A DNA stretch of 40,131 nt from JAFAXD01 sp035472475 (GCA_035472475.1 DATIPA010000204.1:1-40131), one strand, 5' to 3'. Counted from the first letter of the stretch, positions 6,811-15,839 are shown. A program made the numbers and translations. Notes: generated by a model from the sequence alone, not told the origin.

Positions 6811-8769
6811 TTGGCTGAAGTCGCCGCACAACCAACGCCGGCGCATTTTCTTGATCACACCGAGCGGTGGCTAGAGCGAGCCGTCCGGCCGCTGGCATCG
6901 GTTGGTGTCCTCGGCATGTTGGTCGCGGCCGCGGCGACGGTTGCGGATGTGCTGCTGCGTTGGCTCGCCGGCACCGGGGTGCTCGGTCTTAATGAGATCA
7001 CCTCACTGGTGTTCGCTGTTGCGATCGCGGCCTGCTTGCCGGCCGGAACCGCCGGTGGCGTGCACCTCAAGATCGATATCTTTGCGCGCTGGATTACGGG
7101 CCGCTTGGCGGCATGGCTCGATGTGTTTGGCGCGGCGCTGTTGCTGATCTTCTTTGCGCTTCTCAGTCAGCGCATGCTGATCTTTGCCGGTACGCTCTAC
7201 AGCCAAGCACGCACCACGGTGCTGCTCGGGCTGCCGATGGCGCCATTCATCTTCGTGGTAGTGCTGCTGCTCGCGATCAGCTCGCTGGTGCAGGCTGTCA
7301 TCGCGGTCAATAAGGTCAGACAAGCGATCGCTTACGTGCCGGTTGCCGGCATGAAGTCCTACCCGTTTGCGACCGCCGTCGCCGTCCTGCTGGCGGTCGT
7401 GATTGCCGTGCTCGCCGCTTACGCCTTGTTGGATTACCCAGGCATGGCCGCGTGGGCGCAGGACAACCCCGGCAAGGCCGTCGGCATCGCATTCGCGTGC
7501 ATGTGGATCCTGATGCTCAGTCAAGTTCCATTGGCGGCGGTCACCGGATTGATCGGCGTCATCGGGGGTGCGCTGTTCATCGGCTTCCCGCCGTTCTTCT
7601 CGGCGTTCGCGACCGAGAGCGCCGGGCTTTTGACCAGCAGCCAGATTGCGACGCTGCCGCTGTTCCTGATGATGGGGAGCTTCGCGGCCGTCTCGGGCCT
7701 GTCCGAAGATCTGTACGAGCTCGCACACGTCCTGTTCGGCCGCTTTCGCGGCGGGCTTGCGCTTGCCACCATCGGCAGCTGTGCCGGGTTTGGCGCGCTT
7801 ACCGGTTCATCGCTCGCGACCGCCGCGACCATCGGCCGGGTGGCGATTCCGGAAATGCGTGCACGAGGTTACTCCCCGGCGCTTGCAACCGGGACCTGCG
7901 CTGCCGGCGGTACGCTTGGTCCGCTTGTGCCGCCGGGGTCCGGTCCGATCATCGTCTTCGCCATTCTGACCGAGGCTTCGATCGGCCAACTGTTCGTGGC
8001 ATCCGTAGGCCCTGCGATTCTCGCGGTGCTGCTCTATTTCCTGACGATTATGATCTACGTCAGGCTCTGGCCGACCGCGGCCCCGCGAACCATGGCACCG
8101 GTCGAGCACGCGCACCTCAATGCAACGCTGCGCCGCTGCATTCCGGTCGCGCTCCTAGTGTTCGGCGTCATGGGCGGACTCTATTTCGGGATCTTCACCG
8201 ACACGGAGTCGGCGGCCGTCGGGGCGATCGGCGCGTTCGCCATCGCGATCTGGCGTGGCAAGATCAATCGGGGCACCTATCTGGAAGTCATGGTCGAGAC
8301 CACCGCGACTACCGCCATGGTCTACGCCATGATCATCGGTGCCCAGGCGTTTTCGTTCTTCGTGCTGGTGTCGTCGTTGACCGAGTCGGTGACGGCGTTC
8401 ATCGGCGGTCTCGAATGGAACAGGCTCGCGCTCATCTCTATCATCCTGGTCGGCTACTTGCTGCTTGGCACGGTGATGGAATCCTTTGCGATGATGATCA
8501 TCACCGTGCCGATCATCACACCGCTGATCGTGCAAATTGGCTATCCGGTCGTCTGGTGGGGTATCGTCATGATGTGTGTGGTCGAAACCGGCATGATTCA
8601 TCCGCCGTTCGGCCTCAACGTGTTCGTGCTCAAGGGAATCACGCCCGATGTCTCGATGTGGACCATCTACCGCGGCGTGGCACCGTTTGTCGTCGCCGAC
8701 CTGATCAAGCTCGTGTTGATGGTGCTGTTTCCGGCAATCACGCTTTGGCTGCCGGGGACCATGCACTGA
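6811..8769 (+). CDS. Fused TRAP transporter permease (DctQ-DctM), 652 aa
   Basis: This is a sodium- or proton-coupled membrane permease for the TRAP receptor. Residues 1-180 or so form the small DctQ-like part with about four membrane segments ('VLGMLVAAAATVADVLLRWL', 'EITSLVFAVAIAACLPAG'). After a linker with further hydrophobic helices, from about residue 200, the rest is the large DctM-like part with 'LLTSSQIATLPLFLMMGSF', 'AGFGALTGSSLATAATIGRVAIPEM', 'GTLGPLVPPG' and the C-terminal 'ETGMIHPPFGLNVFVLKG', all DctM hallmarks. The start is TTG at 6811, supported by a near-perfect AGGGAGGA (6795-6802) 8 bases upstream. Fused QM permeases are common in TRAP systems. The flavoprotein gene begins 9 bases after the stop, so the two form one operon. 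Confidence 0.95.
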   Translation: MAEVAAQPTPAHFLDHTERWLERAVRPLASVGVLGMLVAAAATVADVLLRWLAGTGVLGLNEITSLVFAVAIAACLPAGTAGGVHLKIDIFARWITGRLAAWLDVFGAALLLIFFALLSQRMLIFAGTLYSQARTTVLLGLPMAPFIFVVVLLLAISSLVQAVIAVNKVRQAIAYVPVAGMKSYPFATAVAVLLAVVIAVLAAYALLDYPGMAAWAQDNPGKAVGIAFACMWILMLSQVPLAAVTGLIGVIGGALFIGFPPFFSAFATESAGLLTSSQIATLPLFLMMGSFAAVSGLSEDLYELAHVLFGRFRGGLALATIGSCAGFGALTGSSLATAATIGRVAIPEMRARGYSPALATGTCAAGGTLGPLVPPGSGPIIVFAILTEASIGQLFVASVGPAILAVLLYFLTIMIYVRLWPTAAPRTMAPVEHAHLNATLRRCIPVALLVFGVMGGLYFGIFTDTESAAVGAIGAFAIAIWRGKINRGTYLEVMVETTATTAMVYAMIIGAQAFSFFVLVSSLTESVTAFIGGLEWNRLALISIILVGYLLLGTVMESFAMMIITVPIITPLIVQIGYPVVWWGIVMMCVVETGMIHPPFGLNVFVLKGITPDVSMWTIYRGVAPFVVADLIKLVLMVLFPAITLWLPGTMH

Positions 8770-8778
8770 TGATCATGC

Positions 8779-10359
8779 GTGCCGGTCGCAGTCTATGACT
8801 GGAGCCTGCGGAACGTGACGACGCTTGTCGATGAGGTGAGCGCCGATCTTGCGATTGTCGGCGGCGGCGGTTCAGGTCTCGCCGCAGCGCTCGAGGCCGC
8901 GCGGCGCGGCCTCAAGGTGGTGGTGCTGGAAAAGGCCGCAAAACTCGGCGGCACCACGGCGCTTTCGGTCGGGTCGATCATGGCGGCCGGAACGCCCGCG
9001 CAGGTCCGTGCCGGGGTGACGGATTCACCGCAAGCGCATGCCGAGGATCTCGACCGCATTCGCACCGCCATGGGGGTCGACGACGACCCCGAACTTCGCC
9101 GGATCTTGACGGAGAACGTCGCGGAAACGATCTCGTTCTTGCGCTCAGTGGGCTTGAACTTCCTCGGCCCGCTCCCGCAACCGCCGCACACGGCGCCGCG
9201 CCTGCATCAGGTCATGCCGACATCGCCGGCCTACATCTTTCAACTCAGTCGCCATTGCCGGCGGTTCGGTGTCGACGTGCGGCTCGCCGCGCGCGCGACG
9301 CGCCTGCTGAGCAGGGGTGGGCGCGTGTTTGGGGTCGAGGCACAAGCCGGCGATCGGAAGCTCGTCGTAAATGCATCCGCCGGCGTGATCCTGGCATCCG
9401 GCGACATCGGCGGGAACGCGGCGATGATGCACGCCCACATGAAGAACTGGGTTGACGGCATTACGGTTTACAACCCCAACAACACCGGCGATGGCCATGC
9501 GCTGGCGGCGGAGGTCGGCGCAAAAATCGTGTCGCGTAAGGACCTCGGCGCGGAGCATGCCGCGCACCTGCGGTTCGTGCGCCCCAAGCCGATGCTGCTC
9601 CAGCGCATCCCGGCCTACGCGCCGCTCACCCGCGCCATGCTCTTTGCAATCAATACGCTACCCAAGCGGCTGATCCGGCCGTTGCTGATGAAATTCCTGA
9701 TCACCACGCTCGGGCCGGATCGCGGCGTCTACGAGCAAGGCGCGATCCTGGTCAACAAGTACGGTGAGCGGTTTGCCGATGAACTCGACAATCCAAATCT
9801 GTTCGTGGCGAAGCAGCCGGATGGCATCGCCTACATCGTGTTCGATGATCGCCTTGCGCAGAGGTTTTCGCGCTGGCCGCATTTCATTTCGACCGCGCCC
9901 GGGGTGGCGTTCGCCTATGTGGACGACTACCGGTCGGCGCGCCCGGACCTGTTCCACGTCGGTCAATCCGTCAGCCACCTTGCCGCCAGAGCGGGATTCT
10001 CCGATCAGCGGCTGAAAATAGCGATCGCGGCCGCCAACGCCGGACGGCCCGATGAAGCCAAGCTGGCGATGCCGCCGTTCTACGCGCTTGGCCCGATCAA
10101 GCTGTGGGTCATGGTGGCGCCAGTCGGTCTCGCGATCAGCCACCGCTTCGAGGTTCTCAACGACGCGGGCCAACCGATCCCCGGCCTCTATGCGGCCGGC
10201 AACGCCGGTCAGGCCGGGTTCACCGTTACCGGCCATGGCCACGGGCTTGGCTGGGCCTTCACCTCCGGACGGCTCGCAGCGCGCCGCGCGGCCGAGGACC
10301 TGCACAAGGCCCGCACTGATACTCATCCGCGGCGCGAGGCCGCAAGTTCGCCCGCGTAA
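8779..10359 (+). CDS. FAD-dependent dehydrogenase of the fumarate reductase/ketosteroid dehydrogenase type, 526 aa
   Basis: This is a flavoprotein of the FAD_binding_2 family (fumarate reductase, urocanate reductase, 3-ketosteroid 1-dehydrogenase, tricarballylate dehydrogenase). The N-terminal dinucleotide motif GGGGSG is at about 28-33, with E51 at the ribose position ('VVLEKA'), then 'KLGGTTALSVGSIMAAGT'. The C-terminus has 'GLYAAGNAGQAGF' and 'GHGHGLGWAFTSGRLAARRAAED', the usual FAD-binding closure. The start given is GTG at 8779, the first in-frame start after an in-frame stop, 9 bases after the permease gene; GTG at 8815 has a GGAG 10 bases upstream and is an alternative. Cotranscription with a TRAP permease suggests that the imported acid is oxidised or reduced at a C-C bond. 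The 3' end overlaps the convergent MFS gene by 37 bases. Confidence 0.91.
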   Translation: MPVAVYDWSLRNVTTLVDEVSADLAIVGGGGSGLAAALEAARRGLKVVVLEKAAKLGGTTALSVGSIMAAGTPAQVRAGVTDSPQAHAEDLDRIRTAMGVDDDPELRRILTENVAETISFLRSVGLNFLGPLPQPPHTAPRLHQVMPTSPAYIFQLSRHCRRFGVDVRLAARATRLLSRGGRVFGVEAQAGDRKLVVNASAGVILASGDIGGNAAMMHAHMKNWVDGITVYNPNNTGDGHALAAEVGAKIVSRKDLGAEHAAHLRFVRPKPMLLQRIPAYAPLTRAMLFAINTLPKRLIRPLLMKFLITTLGPDRGVYEQGAILVNKYGERFADELDNPNLFVAKQPDGIAYIVFDDRLAQRFSRWPHFISTAPGVAFAYVDDYRSARPDLFHVGQSVSHLAARAGFSDQRLKIAIAAANAGRPDEAKLAMPPFYALGPIKLWVMVAPVGLAISHRFEVLNDAGQPIPGLYAAGNAGQAGFTVTGHGHGLGWAFTSGRLAARRAAEDLHKARTDTHPRREAASSPA

Positions 10360-11531
10360 AGCGCCAGCGCACCAGCCGCGAATGCCATTCCGATCTGGCT
10401 GGTGAGTTCCCAGCCGCCCGCGACAAGACTGGCGGCAGCGAGTCCCGAACCCAGCGCGCCTCCGGTGAAGAAGATCGCGGTGAACAAGCCACCGATGCGG
10501 CTGCGGCTCTCCGGACGCGGCGCGTAGATCGAGCGTTGGCTGAGCACGAAGTTGATCACGAGGCCCGCGTCGATGAGCAGCGCTGCAACGATGAGGAGCG
10601 ATATAGAACGCAGTTCGCCGCCGACCAGCGCGATCCCGAACGCGGCCAGCACCGCACCGATCGCGCATCCGGTGGCGGGTTTCGTCAGGCCGCGATCCGC
10701 GATGATCCCGGCGATCGGCGCGACGATCACGCCGCCGGTGCCGGCCAGCGCGAACAGCCCGATGCCGCGCTGGGTCAATCCAAAGCGCTCACTCGCGAGC
10801 AGCAGCGGAACCGCGGTCCAGAACAAACTGAAACTCGCGTATAGCGCAGCATGATAGGCCGCGCGCCGACGCAGGATCGGCACCTCGCGCAGCAACGCCG
10901 GCAGCGACTGCAGGATGCCGAGATAGCTCAGGCGCGTGACCGGTTGATAGCGTGGCATGCCGAGCGCGAGGATAGCGGCCATCAGCGTCATTAACGCACC
11001 CGAGAGCGCGAATACCGCACGCCATCCCGCGTAATAGGTCACGAAACTCGCCGCCGGACGCGCCAGCATGATGCCCAGCATCAGGCCGCTGGTCAGACTC
11101 CCGATCACGCGTCCGCGGTCGGCCTCGGTGGTGAAATGCGCCGCGAACGGCAGCAGGACCTGTACCGTCGTGCAGGCGACGCCAACGACAAGCGTGGCGG
11201 CAAGAAAGACGCCGGCTGTCGGCGCGCACACCATCACGGCCAACGCCGCCGCTGCGATCAGGAGGTTTGCGACTGCGAGGTGACGGTTGTCGATCAAGTC
11301 GCCGAGCGGAACAAACGCCAACAGCCCCAGGCCGTAACCGAGTTGAGTCATGGTCACCAGCAGACCCGTCTGGGCGGGAGCAAGGCCCAAGGCAGGGCCG
11401 ATCAGGCCGGTCAGCGGCTGCGCGTAGTAGAGATTGGCGACGATCAGTGCACACGCCAGCGCGAGCAGGACAGTGAGCGCTGGTGTAATTGACGCCGGCG
11501 CGTCCGTTTGGTTGGCGGTCGCCTGCGACAT
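10323..11531 (-). CDS. Major facilitator superfamily transporter, 402 aa
   Basis: This is a 12-helix MFS transporter. Hydrophobic helices begin at 'ALTVLLALACALIVANLYYAQPL'. The loop between helices 2 and 3 has 'PLGDLIDNRHL', corresponding to the MFS signature G-x3-D-R. Later come 'GRVIGSLTSGLMLGIMLARPAASFVTYYAGWRAVF' and 'FTGGALGSGLAAASLVAGGW'. It most resembles the drug or metabolite efflux-like subfamily (YnfM/AraJ type); the direction of transport and the cargo are unknown. ATG at 11531 has a GAGGAG site about 9 bases upstream. It lies 106 bases downstream of the UbiD gene on the same strand and may be the end of that operon. Its last 37 bases overlap the end of the flavoprotein gene on the other strand. 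Confidence 0.92.
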   Translation of the reverse strand: MSQATANQTDAPASITPALTVLLALACALIVANLYYAQPLTGLIGPALGLAPAQTGLLVTMTQLGYGLGLLAFVPLGDLIDNRHLAVANLLIAAAALAVMVCAPTAGVFLAATLVVGVACTTVQVLLPFAAHFTTEADRGRVIGSLTSGLMLGIMLARPAASFVTYYAGWRAVFALSGALMTLMAAILALGMPRYQPVTRLSYLGILQSLPALLREVPILRRRAAYHAALYASFSLFWTAVPLLLASERFGLTQRGIGLFALAGTGGVIVAPIAGIIADRGLTKPATGCAIGAVLAAFGIALVGGELRSISLLIVAALLIDAGLVINFVLSQRSIYAPRPESRSRIGGLFTAIFFTGGALGSGLAAASLVAGGWELTSQIGMAFAAGALALYAGELAASRRG

Positions 11532-11637
11532 GCTGCGAACTCCTCGTATGGATTTCGCAGCTCATATGCGGGTGTTGCCACGCGCCCGCACTCCGCTTCT
11601 TGCTGTCCAATTCGCCGGGCGCTAGACCGCGATGATC

Positions 11638-12951
11638 TCAATCGGCAAAGTATGTGCGCAGATCGATCGCATCCGCTCCGGGAATGCGCTTGCGGATGAA
11701 TTCCTGTTTGCGGCCGAATGGCGCGGTGGCGTCGATGCCAAGTCGCCCCCAGTGGTCGCGCTGCGGATCGCGGTAAAAGCCGGGCACATCGGACAACACC
11801 ATGGCGCGCGTGTCGGCGCGTCCGCGCGTCAGATAGGCCCACCACACGTCGTCGAAGTCGTTGATGTCGACGTCGTCATCGACCACGATCACGGTCTTGT
11901 TCCAGTCATGGTTGGCGCCGAGCGCGGTCAGCAGCACCTGGCGGGCGTGGCCTTCGTATTGCTGATCGATCTTGACGACTGTGCTCATGGTGAAAGGCAC
12001 ACACGCCACGTCGATGATGCCTTCGAGGCTTGCCGCCATCAACGCTTGATACGTGCGCGTTGCGACGGCGACCTCGAGCAGCCGCAGATCTTCAGGAGAA
12101 CCGCAAGTGATGCTGTGGAAGATCGCATCCCGCCGAGCCGAGACGGCGCTGACCTCGAACACGTGATTGTCGCCGACCGGAACGTAGTAACCCATGAACT
12201 CGCCGAATGGGCCCTCGGGCCGGCGCACGCCCGGAAGGATACGACCTTCGATCACGATCTCGGTGTCGACCGGGACGTCGAGGTCGAGGGTGCGGCATCG
12301 CCGCAGCTCCAGCGGCGCGCCGGCGATCTTGCCGGCGATCTCCAGTTCGCTCTCATCGTAAGCGAGCGGGGCTGCCGCAGCGAGCACCAGCCCGATCGGT
12401 GGTCCCAACAGGATGGCCGCTTCGAGCGCCTCGCCGTGTGCTTCGGCCTTGGCCTGATACTGAGTGAGATGATGCGATCTCCCCAGCCGGACCCGCAGCT
12501 CGCGATCGCTCATGATCTGGCAGCGGTGGAATGACAGATTGGGGATATCGCCGCCAGGCTCGCGCGCCAGGAATACGCCGGCCGTCAGATAGGGCCCGCC
12601 GTCATGCTCGAAGTAGGTAATTTGCGGCAACTCGGTGAGGCGAATCTGTTCGAGGTCGTTGGGGGCACCGACAATGCGGGGCAACCGCGCAGGCTTGCGC
12701 GTCATCTCGACCCAGCGCCGGCAAAACGAGCCGTCATTGCCACCGATCATTTCGATCAGGCGCCTGCGGCTGCCAAACACATTAGTCATGACCGGAAAAC
12801 GCGAGCCCGCCACCCTATGGAACAGCAACGGCGCATCGCTCTCTTGCTGTGATGCTTGCGTCACGGCAGCCAGTTCGTGGCGGCCACTGACTTCCCGCGT
12901 GATCTCGCGGACGCAGCCGGCGCGCCGGAGCCGGTCGAGATAAGCCCGCAT
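11638..12951 (-). CDS. UbiD-family decarboxylase, 437 aa
   Basis: This is a prenylated-FMN-dependent (de)carboxylase of the UbiD family, acting on aromatic or alpha,beta-unsaturated acids. Residues matching the characterised fungal Fdc1 active site are visible with correct spacing: N138 and R143 ('NLSFHR', equivalent to N168/R173) and E246 and E251 in 'PEGPFGEFMGYY' (equivalent to E277/E282). At 437 residues it is slightly short for the family. No ubiX (prenyl-FMN synthase) gene is in the window. It starts 6 bases after the stop of the ABC substrate-binding gene, so it is the fourth gene of a permease-ATPase-receptor-UbiD operon. That context argues for a catabolic decarboxylase acting on the imported compound rather than a ubiquinone-synthesis enzyme. 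Confidence 0.93.
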   Translation of the reverse strand: MRAYLDRLRRAGCVREITREVSGRHELAAVTQASQQESDAPLLFHRVAGSRFPVMTNVFGSRRRLIEMIGGNDGSFCRRWVEMTRKPARLPRIVGAPNDLEQIRLTELPQITYFEHDGGPYLTAGVFLAREPGGDIPNLSFHRCQIMSDRELRVRLGRSHHLTQYQAKAEAHGEALEAAILLGPPIGLVLAAAAPLAYDESELEIAGKIAGAPLELRRCRTLDLDVPVDTEIVIEGRILPGVRRPEGPFGEFMGYYVPVGDNHVFEVSAVSARRDAIFHSITCGSPEDLRLLEVAVATRTYQALMAASLEGIIDVACVPFTMSTVVKIDQQYEGHARQVLLTALGANHDWNKTVIVVDDDVDINDFDDVWWAYLTRGRADTRAMVLSDVPGFYRDPQRDHWGRLGIDATAPFGRKQEFIRKRIPGADAIDLRTYFAD

Positions 12952-12957
12952 ACGTCG

Positions 12958-13971
12958 CTACTCGTACACCTTGCTAGCTTGTTTCATCACGCCGTCCGGA
13001 ATCGTGAGCCCGACGGCCTTGGCGGCGGCAAGATTGACCTGCACCTCGAACACGCTTGCCTCGACTGCGAGTACGGTCCCCGGATCCTTGCCCAGCAGCA
13101 CCGGTGCCGCCACTTTGCGTGCCCAGTCGACGCCATTTTGATACTGATGTTGCGCGAGCGATGCGATCGCTCCACGCTCGACTGCGAGCACGTCGAACGC
13201 GAACCACGGCACCTTGGCGTCGCGCGTTGCCTTGATGATCGCCTCGTAAGCAGAAGCGACGGTATTGTCCTGCAATGTGACGACGGCATCGACTTTGCCA
13301 ATCAGCGAGTCGACCGCGTTCTTCACCTCGGCACTGGACGTGATCGTCGCTGCCAGCCACGTGAGCCCTCGCTTCTCAGCCTCTGTCTTTGCGAGCTTGT
13401 TCAGGGTCTCCGAGTTGGTTTCGCCCGAGTTGTAGATGGTGCCGACGCTTTTCAGGCCAGGCCTGATGGCGAGAAACATATCGAGGTTGCGGCCGACAGG
13501 AGGGACCGTATAGAAGCCCGTCACGTTAGTCCCCGTCGGCTTGTCGACGGTTTGGAGGACGCCGACTGCAACCGGATTGGTGACGCAGCCGAATGTGACC
13601 GGCGTCTTTGAGTCTTTGGCGACGCGGATGGTCGCCAGCACGACTGGCGTCGTGCAGGGCGCCAACAGGTTGACATTGTCGGCGAGGAATTTCTCCGCAA
13701 TGCTCCGTGCCGTACCGACGTCGCCCTGGGCGTTCTGATAATCAAAGACCAGGTTCCGGCCGACCTCGAACCCCTCGGCTTTCAATCCGTCAACAAAACC
13801 TTGCCGGGTCGCGTTGAGCGCCGGATGATCGACCAGTTGTGAGAATCCGATCCGATAGTTGCGGCCAGGTTGGGGTTGCGCCCAGGCCAGCGACAGCGTC
13901 GTGAGGGCCAGGCTGCCGGTTACAGCCGCGACTAAAATCGGGCGGCACGACGCGTGCAATCTGTTGCCCAT
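12958..13971 (-). CDS. ABC transporter substrate-binding protein, ABC_sub_bind family, 337 aa
   Basis: This is a periplasmic receptor of the ABC_sub_bind (TrpX-like) family. A signal peptide covers about residues 1-31 ('ILVAAVTGSLALTTLSLAWAQ'). Family features follow: 'YRIGFSQLVDHPALNATRQGFVDGLKAEGF', 'ARSIAEKFLADNVNLLAPCTTPVVLA', 'VTFGCVTNPVAVGVLQ', 'VGTIYNSGETNSETL' and the C-terminal 'AAKAVGLTIPDGVMKQASKVYE'. The ATG at 13971 is preceded by a GAGGA site. The 42-base gap after the ATPase gene and the 6-base gap before the UbiD gene place it in one operon. Streptococcal relatives bind tryptophan and other family members bind diverse small molecules. Here the neighbouring UbiD suggests an aromatic or unsaturated acid, which is inference. 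Confidence 0.93.
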   Translation of the reverse strand: MGNRLHASCRPILVAAVTGSLALTTLSLAWAQPQPGRNYRIGFSQLVDHPALNATRQGFVDGLKAEGFEVGRNLVFDYQNAQGDVGTARSIAEKFLADNVNLLAPCTTPVVLATIRVAKDSKTPVTFGCVTNPVAVGVLQTVDKPTGTNVTGFYTVPPVGRNLDMFLAIRPGLKSVGTIYNSGETNSETLNKLAKTEAEKRGLTWLAATITSSAEVKNAVDSLIGKVDAVVTLQDNTVASAYEAIIKATRDAKVPWFAFDVLAVERGAIASLAQHQYQNGVDWARKVAAPVLLGKDPGTVLAVEASVFEVQVNLAAAKAVGLTIPDGVMKQASKVYE

Positions 13972-14013
13972 GTTCGTCCTCGCAGTCGTCTGACGAATGA
14001 TCCTATATCGTAT

Positions 14014-14817
14014 TCACGTGGCGAGGAGGACTCGATCTTCCGATATGTCGCCTCCCGCCTGATGAAACCTCGCGACCAGCGCGTCGACCGTCAGCGCCGC
14101 CTTGGCGGCGTCCCGTACGTCCAGGATGATGCGTCCTTCGTGCATCATGATGAGACGATTTCCGATGCGGATGGCGTCCTGCATTTTATGGGTGATCATG
14201 AGGGTGGTCATGTTGTGTGCAACGACCAGCCGTTCGGTCAGCCCCATGACGATGTCCGCCGTGCGTGGATCGAGCGCTGCAAGATGCTCGTCAAGCAAAA
14301 GCAGGCGCGCGCCAGCAATGGTTGCCATCAGCAGTGCCAGCGCCTGGCGTTGGCCGCCCGACAGCGTCCCGACGCGGGCCGCGAGACGCGTCTGGAGGCC
14401 GAGGCCGATTGGTGCCAGCGCGGCCGCAAAGCGGGCCCGTGCGGACGCGGTGACGGCGCGTCGAAGGCCGCGGTGCATCCCGCGCCGCTCCGCCATAGCG
14501 AGATTTTCCTCGATTGTCATGGCGGCGCAGGTGCTGTCGCCGGGGTCCTGGTCGATGCGGCCGATGACGGCGGCCCGGCGATAGACCGGCGCCCGCGTCA
14601 CGTCGCGTCCTTCGAATGCGATGGTGCCCGCATCAAGATCAACCAACCCGGCGATCGCGTTGAGCAGGGTCGACTTGCCGGCGCCGTTCGACCCGATGAT
14701 CGTGACGAAGTCGCCGGCTGCGACCGCAAGATTGACCTCGCTCAGCGCCAGCACTTCGCTGGGCGTACCGCCGTGGAAGCGCTTCGTTACGCCGTTCAAC
14801 GACAGGATCGGCGTCAT
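14014..14817 (-). CDS. ABC transporter ATP-binding protein, 267 aa
   Basis: This is the cytoplasmic ATPase of the ABC importer. Walker A is GSNGAGKST at about 42-50, the signature LSGGQRQ at 152-158, Walker B LLLLDEH at 172-178, the D-loop 'ALD' at 181-183 and the switch histidine H210 in 'MITHKMQDA'. The residue after the Walker B glutamate is His ('DEH') rather than the more common Pro ('DEP'). The start ATG at 14817 overlaps the permease stop in an ATGA arrangement (4 bases), so translation is coupled; an open frame reaching 14976 lies inside the permease gene and is not the start. It resembles the ATPases that partner ABC_sub_bind receptors and LivH-like permeases (TrpZ-like). Confidence 0.95.
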   Translation of the reverse strand: MTPILSLNGVTKRFHGGTPSEVLALSEVNLAVAAGDFVTIIGSNGAGKSTLLNAIAGLVDLDAGTIAFEGRDVTRAPVYRRAAVIGRIDQDPGDSTCAAMTIEENLAMAERRGMHRGLRRAVTASARARFAAALAPIGLGLQTRLAARVGTLSGGQRQALALLMATIAGARLLLLDEHLAALDPRTADIVMGLTERLVVAHNMTTLMITHKMQDAIRIGNRLIMMHEGRIILDVRDAAKAALTVDALVARFHQAGGDISEDRVLLAT

Positions 14818-15710
14818 CCGAACACGTGCCTCCGCCACCGCGGGACCGTCAACGCAAGCAACAGCAGCACCGCTGTGACCAGCCGCAAATCGACCGGCTC
14901 GAGGCCAACGCGCAGCGCGAGTGCGACCAGCAATCGATAAATGACGGTGCCGCAGATCACCGCGACGACCCACCAAGCCACCGTGCGGTCGCCAAATATC
15001 GCCTCACCGATCAGCACCGCGGCGGCGCCCGTCACCAGAATGCCGATCCCCATGCCGATGTCCGCAAAGCCGTGGTTTTGCGCGACCAGCGCGCCCGAAA
15101 ACGCGATGAATGCGTTGGAGAGCCCGAGGCCGACCATTTTGGTGCGGTCGGTGTCGACCCCGAGCGACGCGATCATGGTTTCATTCTGGCCCGTGGCGCG
15201 CACCGCGAGCCCGAGGTCGGTCGTAAAGAACCAGATCAGCACGAGCGCGCCCAATGCCAGCAACACGAACACAATCGGAATGGTTGTGAACACGTTATCG
15301 GGCAGATCGAGGCCTAGCTGGTTGAACCAGCCGATCGTCTCGCTGAACACCGAAGGTGTCGTGAGCAGCGGCACATTGGCTTTTCCCATGACGCGCAGGT
15401 TGATGCTGTAGAGCGCCGTCATCGCGATGATTCCGGCGATGATGTTGTTGATCCGCAACTTGGTGTGAATGAGCGCTGTGACGACGCCGGCTGTCGCTCC
15501 AGCTGCTGCGGCCGCGAATGTAGCAACGAACGGGTCCACGTGCTGAACCAGCAATGCCGCCGCCACCGCCCCGCCAAGCGGGTAACTTCCTTCCGCGGTA
15601 AGGTCGGGGAACCGAAAGAAGCGAAAGGTGATGAGAACGCCGAGGCCGAGGAACGCATAAAGAAAGCCCTGTTCGAACATGTTGAGAACCAGGGCCTGAA
15701 CTTGAGCCAT
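14814..15710 (-). CDS. ABC transporter permease, LivH-like (BPD_transp_2 family), 298 aa
   Basis: This is an integral membrane permease of the BPD_transp_2 family, about eight hydrophobic helices. Family features are 'VLITFRFFRFPDLTAEGSYPLGGAVAAALL', 'RINNIIAGIIAMTALYSINLRVMG', 'LGLAVRATGQNETMIASLGVD' and 'VGLGLSNAFIAFSGALVAQNHGFADIGMGIG'. Only one permease gene is present, so a homodimer is expected, as in other TrpXYZ-type systems. ATG at 15710 has only a weak purine-rich site (GAGAAAG). It is the first gene of the operon that continues with ATPase, receptor and UbiD. The 129 bases before it separate it from the serine hydrolase gene and presumably hold the operon promoter, though I see no clear boxes. 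Confidence 0.93.
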   Translation of the reverse strand: MAQVQALVLNMFEQGFLYAFLGLGVLITFRFFRFPDLTAEGSYPLGGAVAAALLVQHVDPFVATFAAAAAGATAGVVTALIHTKLRINNIIAGIIAMTALYSINLRVMGKANVPLLTTPSVFSETIGWFNQLGLDLPDNVFTTIPIVFVLLALGALVLIWFFTTDLGLAVRATGQNETMIASLGVDTDRTKMVGLGLSNAFIAFSGALVAQNHGFADIGMGIGILVTGAAAVLIGEAIFGDRTVAWWVVAVICGTVIYRLLVALALRVGLEPVDLRLVTAVLLLLALTVPRWRRHVFG

Positions 15711-15839
15711 CTCGGCTTTCTCGTGATTTCAGCTGAAGCGAACAGATACGGCATCTTGGCCGCAGTCTTGCTATTTGCAAGTGTGTCCGCGGATTGCGGA
15801 TCGAGGTCCAGGTGCTGGAGGTCGGGTTTCGGCCGACGA

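Noticed and set aside
7452..8798. Plus-strand 448-codon frame inside the fused DctQM gene
   Set aside because: It is an alternative frame of a clear transporter gene and reads as Arg/His-rich low-order sequence.
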